Origin: Pseudacidovorax sp. RU35E
Lineage (GTDB): Bacteria; Pseudomonadota; Gammaproteobacteria; Burkholderiales; Burkholderiaceae_C
NCBI RefSeq assembly: GCF_900156165.1
Contig: NZ_FTMY01000004.1
Location: 186,001 to 250,000, forward strand
Length of the DNA stretch: 64,000 nucleotides
Reading direction: 5' to 3'
Below the pieces are notes generated by a model that worked only from the letters and a program-made list of their open reading frames with translations, was not told the DNA's origin and did no database searches. Positions 7,831 through 16,368 of this stretch are shown piece after piece. Each line of letters opens with the position of its first letter. Position 1 is the first letter of the stretch. A program made the translations under genes and the position numbers.

Positions 7831-9255
7831 TTGCCCAGCACTTTCCACGACACCATCCCCGGCATGACCGAGGCGGGCCGCCTGCGGGCCCTCGCCGAAC
7901 TGCAGATCATGGACACGCCGCCCGAGGCGGCCTTCGACGACATCGCCTGGCTGGCGGCGTCGATCTGCCAGGTGCCGATCGCCCTGGTGACGCTGCTCGA
8001 CGGCGAGCGGCAGTGGTTCAAGGCCCGCTGCGGCATCGACTTCGACAGCACGCCCCGCCACGAGGCCTTCTGCACCCATGCCATCGCGCAGTCCGAGCTG
8101 CTGGAGGTGCGGGACATGCGCGCGGACCCGCGCTTCGCCGGTTATCCGTCGGTCGTGGGCGCGCCGCATCTGCGCTTCTATGCGGGCATGCCGCTCGTCG
8201 GCATCGAGGGCTGGCGCTATGGCACCTTGTGCGTCATGGACCGCAAGACCCGCACGCTCAACGAGACACAGCGCAGTTCCCTGCGCCGGCTGGCCGCGCG
8301 GGCCGCCGACCTGCTGGAGAACCGCCGTCTGCGCATCCTGGGCGAGAGCCGGGCCGCCGCCATCGGCGAGTTGCTCGAAGCCTTGCCCGACGGTGTGGTC
8401 ACCTGCGACGGCGGCGGCACGCTGCAGGAATTCAACAAGACCGCCCGCGAGTGGCACGGTGTGGACCCGCGCGCCCTGCCACCGACGCAGTGGCCGGCCT
8501 ATTTCGGCCTGTGCGAGCCCGACGGCCGCACGCTGCTGGAGCCGCAGCGGGTGCCGCTGGCGCGCGCCTATGCGGGCGAGAAGGTGCGTGGTCAGGCCAT
8601 CGTGATCCGCACGCCGGGCATGGAGCCGCGCACCGTCAGCTGCAATGCGAGCCCGCTGCTCGCGCCCGATGGGCACAGCCTGGGCGCCGTGTGCACCATG
8701 CACGACATCACTGCGCACGCGCGCGACTCGCGGCAGATGGAAATGCTGGCGATGACCGATTCGCTGACCGGCCTGCCCAACCGCCATGCCTGGTTCGCCG
8801 AGCTGGACCGGGCGCTCGCCCGCGCCCGCCGTGCCGGACAGCCGGTGGTGGTCGCCTTCATCGACCTGAACGGCTTCAAGGGCATCAACGACGCGCATGG
8901 CCACGGGATCGGTGACCAGGTGCTGCAGGAATGCGCCCTGCGCCTTCAGACCAGCTGCCGCAAGGGGGACTATCTGGCGCGGCTGTCGGGCGACGAGTTC
9001 GTGCTCTTCCTCGACCATGCCAATCCGGCCTCACAGGATCTGGCGGTGGTCGCACAGCGCATCCAGGCGGCGCTGCAGGCGCCGCTGCAGGTCGGGCGCC
9101 TCGTGCTCACGGTCGGCTGCAGCATCGGCTTCGCCACCGCGCCCGCCGACCGGGCCGAGCCGGATGCCCTGCTGCAACAGGCCGATGCCGCCATGTACCG
9201 CGCCAAGCGCGACAAGTCATTGCCGTTCGCGGTGGTCGACGCCAGCGCGCCCTGA
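7831..9255 (+). CDS. GAF-PAS-GGDEF diguanylate cyclase
   Basis: The protein has 474 residues. A GAF domain (about 15-165, with [21 protein letters not shown] and FCTHAI) is followed by a PAS domain (about 175-300, [16 protein letters not shown]) and a GGDEF domain (about 305-470). The active-site motif reads SGDEF at residues 386-390 rather than GGDEF, a variant found in some active enzymes. An RKGD inhibitory site stands exactly five residues before it, so product feedback by cyclic di-GMP is expected. There is no membrane segment, so it senses a cytoplasmic ligand. Translation starts at TTG 7831, supported by GGAGGA eight bases upstream; ATG 7864 is the alternative. Its last 39 bases overlap the convergent bufD gene. 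Confidence 0.88.
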   Translation: MPSTFHDTIPGMTEAGRLRALAELQIMDTPPEAAFDDIAWLAASICQVPIALVTLLDGERQWFKARCGIDFDSTPRHEAFCTHAIAQSELLEVRDMRADPRFAGYPSVVGAPHLRFYAGMPLVGIEGWRYGTLCVMDRKTRTLNETQRSSLRRLAARAADLLENRRLRILGESRAAAIGELLEALPDGVVTCDGGGTLQEFNKTAREWHGVDPRALPPTQWPAYFGLCEPDGRTLLEPQRVPLARAYAGEKVRGQAIVIRTPGMEPRTVSCNASPLLAPDGHSLGAVCTMHDITAHARDSRQMEMLAMTDSLTGLPNRHAWFAELDRALARARRAGQPVVVAFIDLNGFKGINDAHGHGIGDQVLQECALRLQTSCRKGDYLARLSGDEFVLFLDHANPASQDLAVVAQRIQAALQAPLQVGRLVLTVGCSIGFATAPADRAEPDALLQQADAAMYRAKRDKSLPFAVVDASAP

Positions 9256-9732
9256 GGGCGTCGCCTGCGCCGCCCGGCGGCGCTGCAGCAGCCCGTCGAC
9301 GGACCAGCGGCCGCCGCCCTGGACCAGCAGGTACAGCAGCAGGCCCGCCCACGACAGGTGCGTGGGCCAGGCCGACGGGTACACGAAGAGCTGGATCACC
9401 AGCGTCATGCCCAGCAGACCGAGCGCCGGCAACCGTGTGAGAAGGCCCAGGGCCAGCAGCACGGGCAGCACGTGCTCGGCGGTGGCCGCCATCTGCGCGG
9501 CCAGCTCGGGTGGGATCAGCGGCAGCCGGTATTCGGTGCGGAACAGCTCGTAGGCGCTGTCGTTGATGTGGAACCATCCGTCGACCTTGGTGCGGCCCGA
9601 CTGCCAGAAGATGGCGGCGATGGCCATGCGGTCGACCAGGGCCAGCGCGTCGTGCCAGGCGGGGCGGCGGCCGAAGGCCGAGAGGCGTGCGCTGAGGGTG
9701 GCAACCGGAGGGGGCAGGGGGGTGGCGTTCAT
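9217..9732 (-). CDS. bufD: DoxX-family membrane protein (BufD-like)
   Basis: The protein has 171 residues with about four hydrophobic helices and the DoxX pattern [20 protein letters not shown], then [20 protein letters not shown] and [18 protein letters not shown]. In bufferin operons a DoxX-like membrane protein closes the set BufA-BufB-BufC-BufD; its role is not settled, possibly redox support or export at the inner membrane. Its ATG overlaps the end of bufC by four bases (ATGA), which shows translational coupling. At the other end its last 39 bases are antisense to the end of the GGDEF gene. The last residues ([10 protein letters not shown]) are therefore dictated by two genes at once. 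Confidence 0.85.
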   Translation of the reverse strand: MNATPLPPPVATLSARLSAFGRRPAWHDALALVDRMAIAAIFWQSGRTKVDGWFHINDSAYELFRTEYRLPLIPPELAAQMAATAEHVLPVLLALGLLTRLPALGLLGMTLVIQLFVYPSAWPTHLSWAGLLLYLLVQGGGRWSVDGLLQRRRAAQATPSGRAGVDHRERQ

Positions 9733-10580
9733 GCTTCGTTCGTCCATGGAGGGTCGAGACACAGCACCTGCCAGCCGAGCAGCTGGCCGATGAGCGCGCC
9801 GATGGCGCAGCCGGGGTCGGCGGTGAGGGCCTGCGCGCTGGCGTCGAGCAGCGTCCGGCCCTCTGCGCAGGCGTCGAGGAAGGCGCAGCCCGCGCGGTCC
9901 AGCGCATGCCACTCGACCGCCTCGCCGGGCCGAAGGAGCAGGGCGCCGTCCGGCATGCCGGGCAGCAGCGCGGACAGCGCAGCGGCATCGGCCTGCGAGC
10001 GCGCGGCCTGCCAGATCGCGAAGGCCGGCAGATCGGCGTGCCAGGCCCAGCGGGCCGAAGGCAGGGGCCTCAGCCGCAGCTGCCCCAGGGCATCGTGCGG
10101 CAGGGCGGCCAGGGCACTGGCGCCCACCGGCTGCGCATCGGCCGCCTGGTGGGCCTCGAGCCACAGGCGGTCGAGACGGCACACCGCACGCAGCCAGGGC
10201 AGGCCCGCCGTGGACGGCAGCTCCGCCAGGAAGTCGGGCAGGCCCTCGCCATAGCGCAGCAGGCTGGCGTCGGTCGGCAGGTCGTGCCGCAGGTATTCGG
10301 CCGCGGCACTGCGCAGCCAATCCTCGCCCACGAGATGGGCGGTGGCCGGATGGTTGGCGACCAGCGCCTCGATGCACGCGCGGCGCCAGCCGTTGCGGTA
10401 GACGGCCAGACCCGGCTGGCCGGCCAGCGGCCCTTGGGCCTCGGGTGCGAGCAGGGCGGCATGCAGCAGGCGCTCGAAGTCTGCCGCGGGGTCGGGCGCT
10501 GGCGACCCCTGCAACACGGCGCCGGCCGGACCGGTGTGCTCCGCGACTGCAGTCGGCACGAATGCGGGCCGGGCGCTCAT
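9729..10580 (-). CDS. bufC: DUF2063 protein, BufC-like partner of the peptide-modifying enzyme
   Basis: The protein has 283 residues. The N-terminal DUF2063 region is clear from [20 protein letters not shown] and [18 protein letters not shown]. In the methanobactin and bufferin systems, proteins of this type (MbnC, BufC) bind the precursor peptide and form a complex with the DUF692 iron enzyme. It overlaps bufB upstream and bufD downstream by four bases each (ATGA both times), so the three are one translational unit. The ATG at 10580 is taken because of that overlap; the earlier in-frame start lies inside bufB. The C-terminal half is more variable, as usual for the family. Confidence 0.85.
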   Translation of the reverse strand: MSARPAFVPTAVAEHTGPAGAVLQGSPAPDPAADFERLLHAALLAPEAQGPLAGQPGLAVYRNGWRRACIEALVANHPATAHLVGEDWLRSAAAEYLRHDLPTDASLLRYGEGLPDFLAELPSTAGLPWLRAVCRLDRLWLEAHQAADAQPVGASALAALPHDALGQLRLRPLPSARWAWHADLPAFAIWQAARSQADAAALSALLPGMPDGALLLRPGEAVEWHALDRAGCAFLDACAEGRTLLDASAQALTADPGCAIGALIGQLLGWQVLCLDPPWTNEA

Positions 10581-11431
10581 GCGAGGACCTCGGGCAGGGC
10601 GGCCTCGTCCAGGCATCGCTGGGCCCGGGTGCGCTCGGCCATCAGGTCGGTGAACGCGGGCACGTCCTCATCCCGTTCAAGCAGCACGGGACGCGGGCCA
10701 TGCCGGTGCAGAAACTGCGTCAGCAGGGTCCACACCTCGGGCGCCACGGCGCGGTCGTGCGTGTCCACGAGCAGGGCTTCGCCACGCACCGGATCGGGCG
10801 CATGGCCGGCGATGTGCAGCTCCATCACCGCCTGGGCCGGAAAGGCGTCGACATAGGCCCATGCGTCCTGCCCGAGGTTGCGACAGGAGACCTGCACGTT
10901 GTTCAGGTCCAGCAGCAGACCGCAGCCGGTGCGGGTCACCAGTTCGGCCAGGAAGTCGGCCTCGGGCCAGGCGTGGCCGTCCAGGCGCAGGTAGTGCGAC
11001 GGGTTCTCGATGGCCAGGCGCCGGCCCAGCGTCTGCTGCACCTCGTCTACGCGCGCGGCCAGACGCGAGAGGGCGGCGTCGGTGCGCAGCACCGGCAGCA
11101 GGTCGGGCAGGTAGCGGCCACCCATGCGCGACCACGCCAGGTGCTCCGAGACGAGCACCGGCCGCAGCCGGTCGACCAGGGCGCGGAAGCGCCGCAGGTG
11201 CGGCCGGTCGAGCGGCTCGGTGCCGCCCAGCGACATCGCCACGCCATGCAGCGACAGCGGATGCCGCGCGCCGATGCGCTCAAGCCAAGCCAGGCGCGGG
11301 CCGCCGTCGACCAGGTAGTTCTCGGGATGGACCTCGAACCACAGGCCCTCGACGTCGGCGGCCAGCGCGGCGTCGAAGTGCTGCGGCTTGAGGCCGAGGC
11401 CCGCGCCGGGCGTGGACGTTGCAGGGTGCAT
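10577..11431 (-). CDS. bufB: DUF692 TIM-barrel iron enzyme, bufferin-modifying (BufB)
   Basis: The protein has 284 residues and is a typical DUF692 (MbnB/BufB) enzyme. Acidic and histidine motifs sit at strand ends of the barrel: [54 protein letters not shown] and VDTHDRAV. Together these are the expected ligands of a multinuclear iron site. Family members use oxygen to convert cysteine residues of a ribosomal peptide into heterocycles (oxazolone/thioamide in methanobactin, thiooxazole in bufferins). It begins 21 bases after the precursor gene bufA and overlaps bufC by four bases. The substrate assignment rests on this gene order and on the four-cysteine precursor next door. Confidence 0.88.
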   Translation of the reverse strand: MHPATSTPGAGLGLKPQHFDAALAADVEGLWFEVHPENYLVDGGPRLAWLERIGARHPLSLHGVAMSLGGTEPLDRPHLRRFRALVDRLRPVLVSEHLAWSRMGGRYLPDLLPVLRTDAALSRLAARVDEVQQTLGRRLAIENPSHYLRLDGHAWPEADFLAELVTRTGCGLLLDLNNVQVSCRNLGQDAWAYVDAFPAQAVMELHIAGHAPDPVRGEALLVDTHDRAVAPEVWTLLTQFLHRHGPRPVLLERDEDVPAFTDLMAERTRAQRCLDEAALPEVLA

Positions 11432-11452
11432 GGCGATGCGGCGCCCGGACGA

Positions 11453-11743
11453 TCAGGACTTCATCGGCGTCAGCGAGCCCATGCCCTTGGGCGTCTTCAT
11501 GCTGGTGCAGGTGCCGGCGGGCACGTTCTTCCAGGCGTTGGCCTGGTAGTCGACCTTGGAGGTGCCGGCGCAGGTGGTGCCGGGGCCGGCAGCGCAGTCG
11601 TTCTTGCCGGCCATCGCCACGCCGTAGCACTTCTCCATCTTGGCCATGGTGTCGGCGGGCTTGCTGTCCTGGGCATGGGCGATGCCGCCGGCCAGGGCGG
11701 CGAGCAGGAAGGCGGCGGAGGCGAGGGGACGGGTCGAGTTCAT
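11453..11743 (-). CDS. bufA: BufA-type (DUF2282) copper-binding precursor peptide
   Basis: The protein has 96 residues. A Sec signal peptide (about 1-24, ending AHA before QDS) is followed by a small core with exactly four cysteines at 39, 50, 58 and 79: KCYGVA, NDCAAG, TTCAG and GTCTSM. This is the DUF2282/BufA1 pattern, in which the two central cysteines are modified by BufB/BufC and the exported peptide binds copper. The ATG at 11743 is preceded by CAGGAG eight bases upstream; the in-frame ATG at 11788 would add 15 residues before the signal peptide. It is first in the operon and carries its own ECF-type promoter, with a leader of about 60 bases. Confidence 0.87.
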   Translation of the reverse strand: MNSTRPLASAAFLLAALAGGIAHAQDSKPADTMAKMEKCYGVAMAGKNDCAAGPGTTCAGTSKVDYQANAWKNVPAGTCTSMKTPKGMGSLTPMKS

Positions 11744-11807
11744 GGTGAAGGCTCCTGAATGGAAGGGGTTGGAAGCGGCCACCGCCATCGCGGCGACCGC
11801 TGGTTAA

Positions 11808-11833
11808 TTCAGCCCGGCCACGTCGCGGGTTAC
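11808..11833 (-). promoter_or_regulatory. ECF (SigF-type) promoter of the bufABCD operon
   Basis: Read on the minus strand, GTAACC (11833-11828) is followed by exactly 16 bases and TGAA (11811-11808). The SigF consensus known from Caulobacter is GTAACC-N16-CGAA, so this site has one mismatch in the -10 element. Transcription would begin near 11802, about 60 bases before bufA. The ten bases GTAACCCGCG are shared with the divergent sigma-factor promoter. Confidence 0.72.
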
Positions 11834-11876
11834 GTGGCCGGCACAATCGCCCGCAAAAAATAAAGTCCCGGCGCGT

Positions 11877-11902
11877 GTAACCCGCGTGCCGGCTGCGGCG
11901 AA
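11877..11902 (+). promoter_or_regulatory. ECF (SigF-type) promoter of the sigma/anti-sigma operon
   Basis: GTAACC at 11877-11882 is followed by exactly 16 bases and CGAA at 11899-11902, a perfect match to the SigF consensus GTAACC-N16-CGAA recalled from Caulobacter. It implies autoregulation of the sigma factor. The start codon lies only 18 bases after the -10 element, so the leader would be about 12 bases long, and the GAGAGG ribosome site would lie close to the 5' end of the transcript. Confidence 0.75.
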
Positions 11903-11920
11903 CTGAGAGAGGCTTTCCGA

Positions 11921-12478
11921 ATGAGTACCGCCGAAGCCCACCTGCGCACGCTGTTCCTTCGTGGACTCGATGGCGATGCCGCTGCCTACCGCCAGTTCCT
12001 GTCGGAGCTGGCGGCGCACCTGCGCGCCTTTCTGCGGCGGCGGCTGTTCGGCTGGCCCGACGACGTCGAGGACCTGGTCCAGGAGTGCCTTCTTGCCATG
12101 CACAACCAGCGACACACCTACCTGCGCGACCATCCGGTGACGGCCTGGGCGCACGCCATCGCGCGCCACAAGCTGATCGACCACCTGCGCCAGAAGTCCT
12201 CGCGCGAGGCGCTGCACGAGCCACTGGACGATGCGCTCGAACTGGTCGCCGATTCGGATACCGACGCCCAGGAGGCGCGTCGCGACCTGCTGGTGCTGCT
12301 GGACACGCTGCCCGACCGCCACCGCCTGCCCATCGTGCACACCAAGCTGCAGGGCCTGTCGGTGGCCGAGACGGCGCAGCTGACCGGCATGTCCGAATCG
12401 GCCGTGAAGGTGGGTGTGCACCGCGGCCTCAAGGCCCTGGCCGCCCGGCTCGGCATCGACAAGGAGGCCGCTGCATGA
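11921..12478 (+). CDS. sigF: ECF sigma factor, SigF-like
   Basis: The protein has 185 residues and only the two ECF domains. Region 2 is seen as DDVEDLVQECLLAMHNQRHTY with the WAHAIARHKLIDHLRQ helix. Region 4 is seen as TLPDRHRLPIVHTKLQGLSVAETAQ and SESAVKVGVHRGLKAL. The gene overlaps its anti-sigma partner by four bases and stands back to back with the bufferin operon. In Caulobacter a sigma of this group (SigF), released by NrsF, answers heavy-metal excess and drives bufferin genes. The matching promoters on both sides of this intergenic region support the same role here. GAGAGG eight bases before the ATG serves as the ribosome site. Confidence 0.88.
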   Translation: MSTAEAHLRTLFLRGLDGDAAAYRQFLSELAAHLRAFLRRRLFGWPDDVEDLVQECLLAMHNQRHTYLRDHPVTAWAHAIARHKLIDHLRQKSSREALHEPLDDALELVADSDTDAQEARRDLLVLLDTLPDRHRLPIVHTKLQGLSVAETAQLTGMSESAVKVGVHRGLKALAARLGIDKEAAA

Positions 12479-13116
12479 AGACCGACGATCTGGTGAACCT
12501 GCTGGCGCAGGACGCGGCGCCGGTGCCCGCCGGCACCGCGTCGCGCCGCCTGTGGCTGGCGCTGGCGTGCAGCCTGCCCCTGTCGCTGCTGCTCATGCAG
12601 GCGGGCTATGGGGTGCGCGGCGACCTCTGGCGCGTGATGGCGCTGCCCATGCTGTGGGTCAAGCTGGCCGTGTCGCTGTGCGTGGCCGTCGCCGGGCTGC
12701 TGATGGTGCGGCGTCTGGCCAGCCCCGGCGTGCGTCCGGGCCGGGCCGGCTGGCTGGCCGTGGTGGCCGTCGGGCTGCTGTGGGCGCTGGCCGTGTGGCG
12801 CTGGATCGACATGCCGCAGCCCGTGCGCATGCCCGCGCTGATGGGCCAGACCTGGCGCACCTGCGTGGTCAACATCGGCCTGATCGGGCTGCCCGTGTTC
12901 GTGGCCGCCTTCTGGATGCTGCGCGGCATGGCCGCCACGCGGCCGCGCCGGGCGGGGGCCGCGGCCGGCCTGCTGGCGGGCGGCGCGGGCGCGACCGTGT
13001 ACGCGCTGCACTGCCCCGAGCTGACCGCACCCTTCCTGGCCACCTGGTACGTGCTCGGGATGTTGCTGCCGGTGGCTGCCGGCGCCGCGCTGGGTCCGCG
13101 GCTGCTGCGCTGGTGA
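12475..13116 (+). CDS. nrsF: NrsF (DUF1109) membrane anti-sigma factor
   Basis: The protein has 213 residues with six hydrophobic segments (about 25-45, 55-78, 92-110, 132-150, 158-175 and 188-208) after a short cytoplasmic N-terminus MKTDDLVNLLAQDAAP that probably holds the sigma factor. Cysteines at 130 (WRTCVVN) and 180 (LHCPEL) lie at the positions of the metal-sensing pair reported for Caulobacter NrsF (C131 and C181, recalled). Two more cysteines (32 and 69) lie in membrane helices. It starts with an ATGA overlap on sigF. The role is to hold SigF at the inner membrane until metal binding or oxidation of the cysteine pair releases it. It is convergent with the next gene, six bases away. 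Confidence 0.85.
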   Translation: MKTDDLVNLLAQDAAPVPAGTASRRLWLALACSLPLSLLLMQAGYGVRGDLWRVMALPMLWVKLAVSLCVAVAGLLMVRRLASPGVRPGRAGWLAVVAVGLLWALAVWRWIDMPQPVRMPALMGQTWRTCVVNIGLIGLPVFVAAFWMLRGMAATRPRRAGAAAGLLAGGAGATVYALHCPELTAPFLATWYVLGMLLPVAAGAALGPRLLRW

Positions 13117-13122
13117 AGAAGT

Positions 13123-14079
13123 TCAGACGAGCGTGACGCCCGCCCAGCGCCCGTCCTCGACCAGCGCGCGCACGCTGTCGCGCATGACGCCACGCGCCGC
13201 CAGCACGGCCGGCGCCAGCTCTTCGTCGGCCCGGCTGCACAGCAGGTTGACTCGGCGGGCCACCGGCGCGTCCAGCCGCGCGTGGTGGAAGCGCCGGTCG
13301 GCATCCGGATAGCGGCCGAGCGCCGCCCAGGGCTGCAGCGTGGCGCCCAGGCCCGCATCCACGGCGGCCATCACCATCGCCAGCGAATCCACCTCCAGCG
13401 CCACCTGCGGCGCGATGCCTGCGCGGTCGAATGCGGCGTCGATGGCACTGCGCAGCCCGTGGGGGCCGGTGGGCAGGATCAGCGGCTCGGTGCGCAGCGC
13501 CTCGATGTCCACCTGCGGCGGCAGGGCGGGCTGGCCGATCGAGCGGATCAGGAACAGGGCTTCTTCCATCAGCGGCAGCACCTGCCAGCCGCGGCCCGCG
13601 CCGCCCGCCGGCTCGTGCAGCGCCAGGGCGTCGGGCCGGTGGCCGAAGAGGATGGCGAGGTCCAGCTCCCGGGCGCGCAGCATGGCCGCCAGGTGGCCCG
13701 ACATGCCCTCGACCATGTGCAGCCGCACTTCGGGGTAGCGCTCGCGCATGGCCTGCATCAGCGGCAGGCCGAGCAGCGCCGAGGTGGTGGGCGCCAGCCC
13801 GATGCTGACGCTGCCCGACAGCCGTGCCTGCTGCGCCGAACGCACCGCCTGTTCGGCATGGCGCAAGGTCAGCTTGGCCTCGTGGAAGAAGGCCAGCCCG
13901 GCCTCGGTGGGCGTGACGCCCTGCGGCGTGCGCTGCAGAAGCCGCGTGGCCAGTTCGCCTTCGAGGCGCGAGACCTGCTGGCTGAGCGCGGACTGCACCA
14001 CGTCCAGTTCCAGGGCGGCGCGGCTCATCGAGCCGGCCTCGACGATGCGGACGAAGTAACGCAGCTGGCGCAGTTCCAT
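13123..14079 (-). CDS. LysR-family regulator, probable TcuR-like
   Basis: The protein has 318 residues. The LysR helix-turn-helix is MELRQLRYFVRIVEAGSMSR, ALELDVVQSALSQQVSRLEGEL, LLQRTPQGVTPTEAG, followed by an effector domain with SIGLAPTTSALLGLPL and DLAILFG. It belongs to the Nac/CynR-like side of the family. It lies last in line behind tcuA, tcuB and a Bug receptor, all on the same strand with a 67-bp gap, so it may be co-transcribed with them and regulate them, as TcuR does in Salmonella. The assignment to that pathway is by position only. Confidence 0.85.
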   Translation of the reverse strand: MELRQLRYFVRIVEAGSMSRAALELDVVQSALSQQVSRLEGELATRLLQRTPQGVTPTEAGLAFFHEAKLTLRHAEQAVRSAQQARLSGSVSIGLAPTTSALLGLPLMQAMRERYPEVRLHMVEGMSGHLAAMLRARELDLAILFGHRPDALALHEPAGGAGRGWQVLPLMEEALFLIRSIGQPALPPQVDIEALRTEPLILPTGPHGLRSAIDAAFDRAGIAPQVALEVDSLAMVMAAVDAGLGATLQPWAALGRYPDADRRFHHARLDAPVARRVNLLCSRADEELAPAVLAARGVMRDSVRALVEDGRWAGVTLV

Positions 14080-14146
14080 GGGCCGCGATTGTCCTCAGCG
14101 GCCGGGCCGCCGTCGCCCGGTCATGCCAGAGGCTGCCTGCCGCCCC

Positions 14147-15145
14147 TCATTCCGCCGTCAGCTTGCGCGCCTGCGCGATGGCGCCCCACTGGTCGTACTC
14201 CTTGCGCATGAAGGCCGCGAACTCGGCGCGCGTGGTGGGCTGGGGCGTGAGGCCGTGCTTGGTGAGGGCCTCGCTCACGCCCGGGTCGTTCAGCACCTTG
14301 ACGATCTCGCGGTTCCAGCCGTCGAGGATGGGCGCGGGCGTCTTGCCCGGCGCGACGAAGGCATACCAGTTGAGTGCCTCGAAGCCCGGGTAGCCCGACT
14401 CCGCCATGGTCGGGATGTTGGGCAGGTAGGCCGGTCGCTTGAGGCTGGTGGTGGCCAGCGGGATCAGCGTGCCCGCTTCCACATGCGGCATGGCCGTGGG
14501 CGGCGCCGCGAAGTACGAGGCGATGCGCTCGCCCAGCAGGTCCTGCAGCGCCGGGGCGCCGCCCTTGTAGGGCACGTGCACCATGTTCACGCCGGCGCGC
14601 TGGTTGAACAGCTCGCCCGCCAGATGCGAGGCCGAGCCCGCGCCGGTGGAGGCGAAGTCAATGCTCTTGCGCTTGGCGAGCGCGACGAACTCCTGCAGGT
14701 TGTGCACGCCCAGGCCCTTGTGCACCACCAGCACGTTGGGAAAGTACACGCCGCCCGAGACGGGCGCCAGGTCCTTGAAGGGGTCGTAGCTCAGCTTCAT
14801 CAGGTGCGGCGCGATGGTGAGCGGCCCGACCGAGCCGAAGAGCAGCACCGTACCGTCGGTGCGCTGGCCGGCCACGTACTGGTGCGCGATGTTGCCGCCG
14901 GCGCCCGCCTTGTTGTCCACGATGACGGGCTGGCCGATGTTCTCGGCCAGCTTCTTGGCGATCAGCCGCGCGGCGGCGTCTGCCGCGCCGCCGGGCGCGA
15001 AGCCGACCACCAGGGTGACCGACTTGCGGGGCGGAAAGTCCTGCGCCTGGGCGGTCGAATGGAGGGCGGGTAGCAGCGCGGCGCCGCCCAGGGCGGTGCA
15101 GGCGATGCGCGCCAGCAGGGCGCGGCGGTGGGTGGAAGTCGTCAT
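14147..15145 (-). CDS. Bug-family periplasmic receptor next to tcuAB
   Basis: The protein has 332 residues with a signal peptide (RRALLARIACTALGGAALLPAL, cleavage near AQAQ). The Bug pattern follows: KSVTLVVGFAPGGAADAAAR, VIVDNKAGAGGNIA, VHVPYKGGAPALQDLLG and LNWYAFVAPGKTPAPI. By position it should deliver a tricarboxylate such as tricarballylate, citrate or aconitate to the TcuAB oxidation system, replacing the TcuC permease of enterobacteria on the uptake side. No TctAB membrane genes are near. The ATG at 15145 follows a GGAGACACC ribosome site. The gap to tcuB is 41 bases. Confidence 0.9.
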   Translation of the reverse strand: MTTSTHRRALLARIACTALGGAALLPALHSTAQAQDFPPRKSVTLVVGFAPGGAADAAARLIAKKLAENIGQPVIVDNKAGAGGNIAHQYVAGQRTDGTVLLFGSVGPLTIAPHLMKLSYDPFKDLAPVSGGVYFPNVLVVHKGLGVHNLQEFVALAKRKSIDFASTGAGSASHLAGELFNQRAGVNMVHVPYKGGAPALQDLLGERIASYFAAPPTAMPHVEAGTLIPLATTSLKRPAYLPNIPTMAESGYPGFEALNWYAFVAPGKTPAPILDGWNREIVKVLNDPGVSEALTKHGLTPQPTTRAEFAAFMRKEYDQWGAIAQARKLTAE

Positions 15146-15186
15146 GGTGTCTCCGAGCAGGGTCTGGAAAGGGGAAGGCGCGGGCG

Positions 15187-16368
15187 TCATTCGCCGCCGG
15201 CCGCGGCCGGGTTGGGCAGCCGCTTCTCGACGGCAAAGCGCAGCAGCGCGGCGCTGCGGAAGATGCCGTGGGCGAACTTGCCGTAGGGCAGGGTGGCGAA
15301 CAGCGCCATCACCGCGCCCAGGTGCAGGCACAGGGTGAGCGGCATGGCGGCGCTGCCGCGCGCCAGCCACAGGGCGAGGCCGCTGGCGCTGGTGAGGAAC
15401 AGCAGCGCGATGAAGCCGCGGTCCATCGGCCGCTGGGCCGCATCGCCATGCATCGGATGGCGCCGCAGGTGCAGCCAGCCCAGGCCGGCGCTGCCGGCCA
15501 TCAGCATCACGCCGCCCACGGCGCCCAGCAGCTTGGGCAGGCTGGGCAGGTCGTAGGGCGCGGGCAGCCCCAGCGCGTAGTGGTAGAGCGTCGCCACCGA
15601 CGTGGCCGCGAAGCACAGCAGGAACCCGTAGAAGGTCAGGTGGTGGAAACGCCGCCGCGCCAGGGTGGGGCCGTCGTCGGCCTCGTGGCAGCCCTCGCCG
15701 TGGCCGCCGTCCAGGTAACGCAATTGCGCGATGTCGCCGGCCGCCTCGGCACCTGCCGGGCCGCTCACCGCCACCGCGCCGGTGACCGGCGTCACGGCCC
15801 GCCAGAAGCGGCGCACGCCCAGGGCCAGCGCCAGCACCGCGAACAGGAACACGGGCGCGAACAGGCCCACCATCAGGTTGTGGGGGAACAGGTCGTAGAA
15901 ATTTCCACCCGCCGGCATGGCCCGCCACAGCCCGCCCTTCAGGGCCACGGCCAGCGCCAGGAACAGCCCCAGGCCCAGTGCCAGGGCCACCGACAGCGTG
16001 AGTCCGTTGCGCTCGTACAGCCGGCCGAGCGCCGGCGGCCAGGCGTAGTCCTGGTAGGTGCGAGCCCGCACCCGTGCCATGGCCTGCGGCACGTTGACCG
16101 CGAAGGCATGCGGCGGTGCGTACTGGCAGGCATGCAGGCAGGCGCCGCAGTTGTGGCAGAGGTTGGCCAGGTAGTGCACGTCGGCCACCGGAAAGGCCAG
16201 CCGCCGCGTCATGGCCGGAAAGACGGCGCAGAAGCCTTCGCAGTAGCGGCAGGCATTGCAGATCTGCAGCTGGCGGGCGACCTCGTCCTCGGCCGCGGTG
16301 GAGGCCGGCACCACCTCGCCCAGCGCCAGCTGCCGGGCCTCCTTGACCATGGCATCAAGCGCTTGCAT
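15187..16368 (-). CDS. tcuB: TcuB/CitB-like iron-sulfur membrane protein
   Basis: The protein has 393 residues. The N-terminus holds two cluster motifs, C37-x2-C40-x2-C43-x3-C47 and C71-x2-C74-x2-C77-x3-C81, as in bacterial ferredoxin domains. Six or so membrane helices follow from about residue 125, with histidines ([32 protein letters not shown]) that could bind haem. In Salmonella TcuB reoxidises the FADH2 of TcuA and passes electrons to the quinone pool. The ATG at 16368 overlaps the end of tcuA by 14 bases, so the two are translated together. Length and domain order match the family. Confidence 0.9.
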   Translation of the reverse strand: MQALDAMVKEARQLALGEVVPASTAAEDEVARQLQICNACRYCEGFCAVFPAMTRRLAFPVADVHYLANLCHNCGACLHACQYAPPHAFAVNVPQAMARVRARTYQDYAWPPALGRLYERNGLTLSVALALGLGLFLALAVALKGGLWRAMPAGGNFYDLFPHNLMVGLFAPVFLFAVLALALGVRRFWRAVTPVTGAVAVSGPAGAEAAGDIAQLRYLDGGHGEGCHEADDGPTLARRRFHHLTFYGFLLCFAATSVATLYHYALGLPAPYDLPSLPKLLGAVGGVMLMAGSAGLGWLHLRRHPMHGDAAQRPMDRGFIALLFLTSASGLALWLARGSAAMPLTLCLHLGAVMALFATLPYGKFAHGIFRSAALLRFAVEKRLPNPAAAGGE

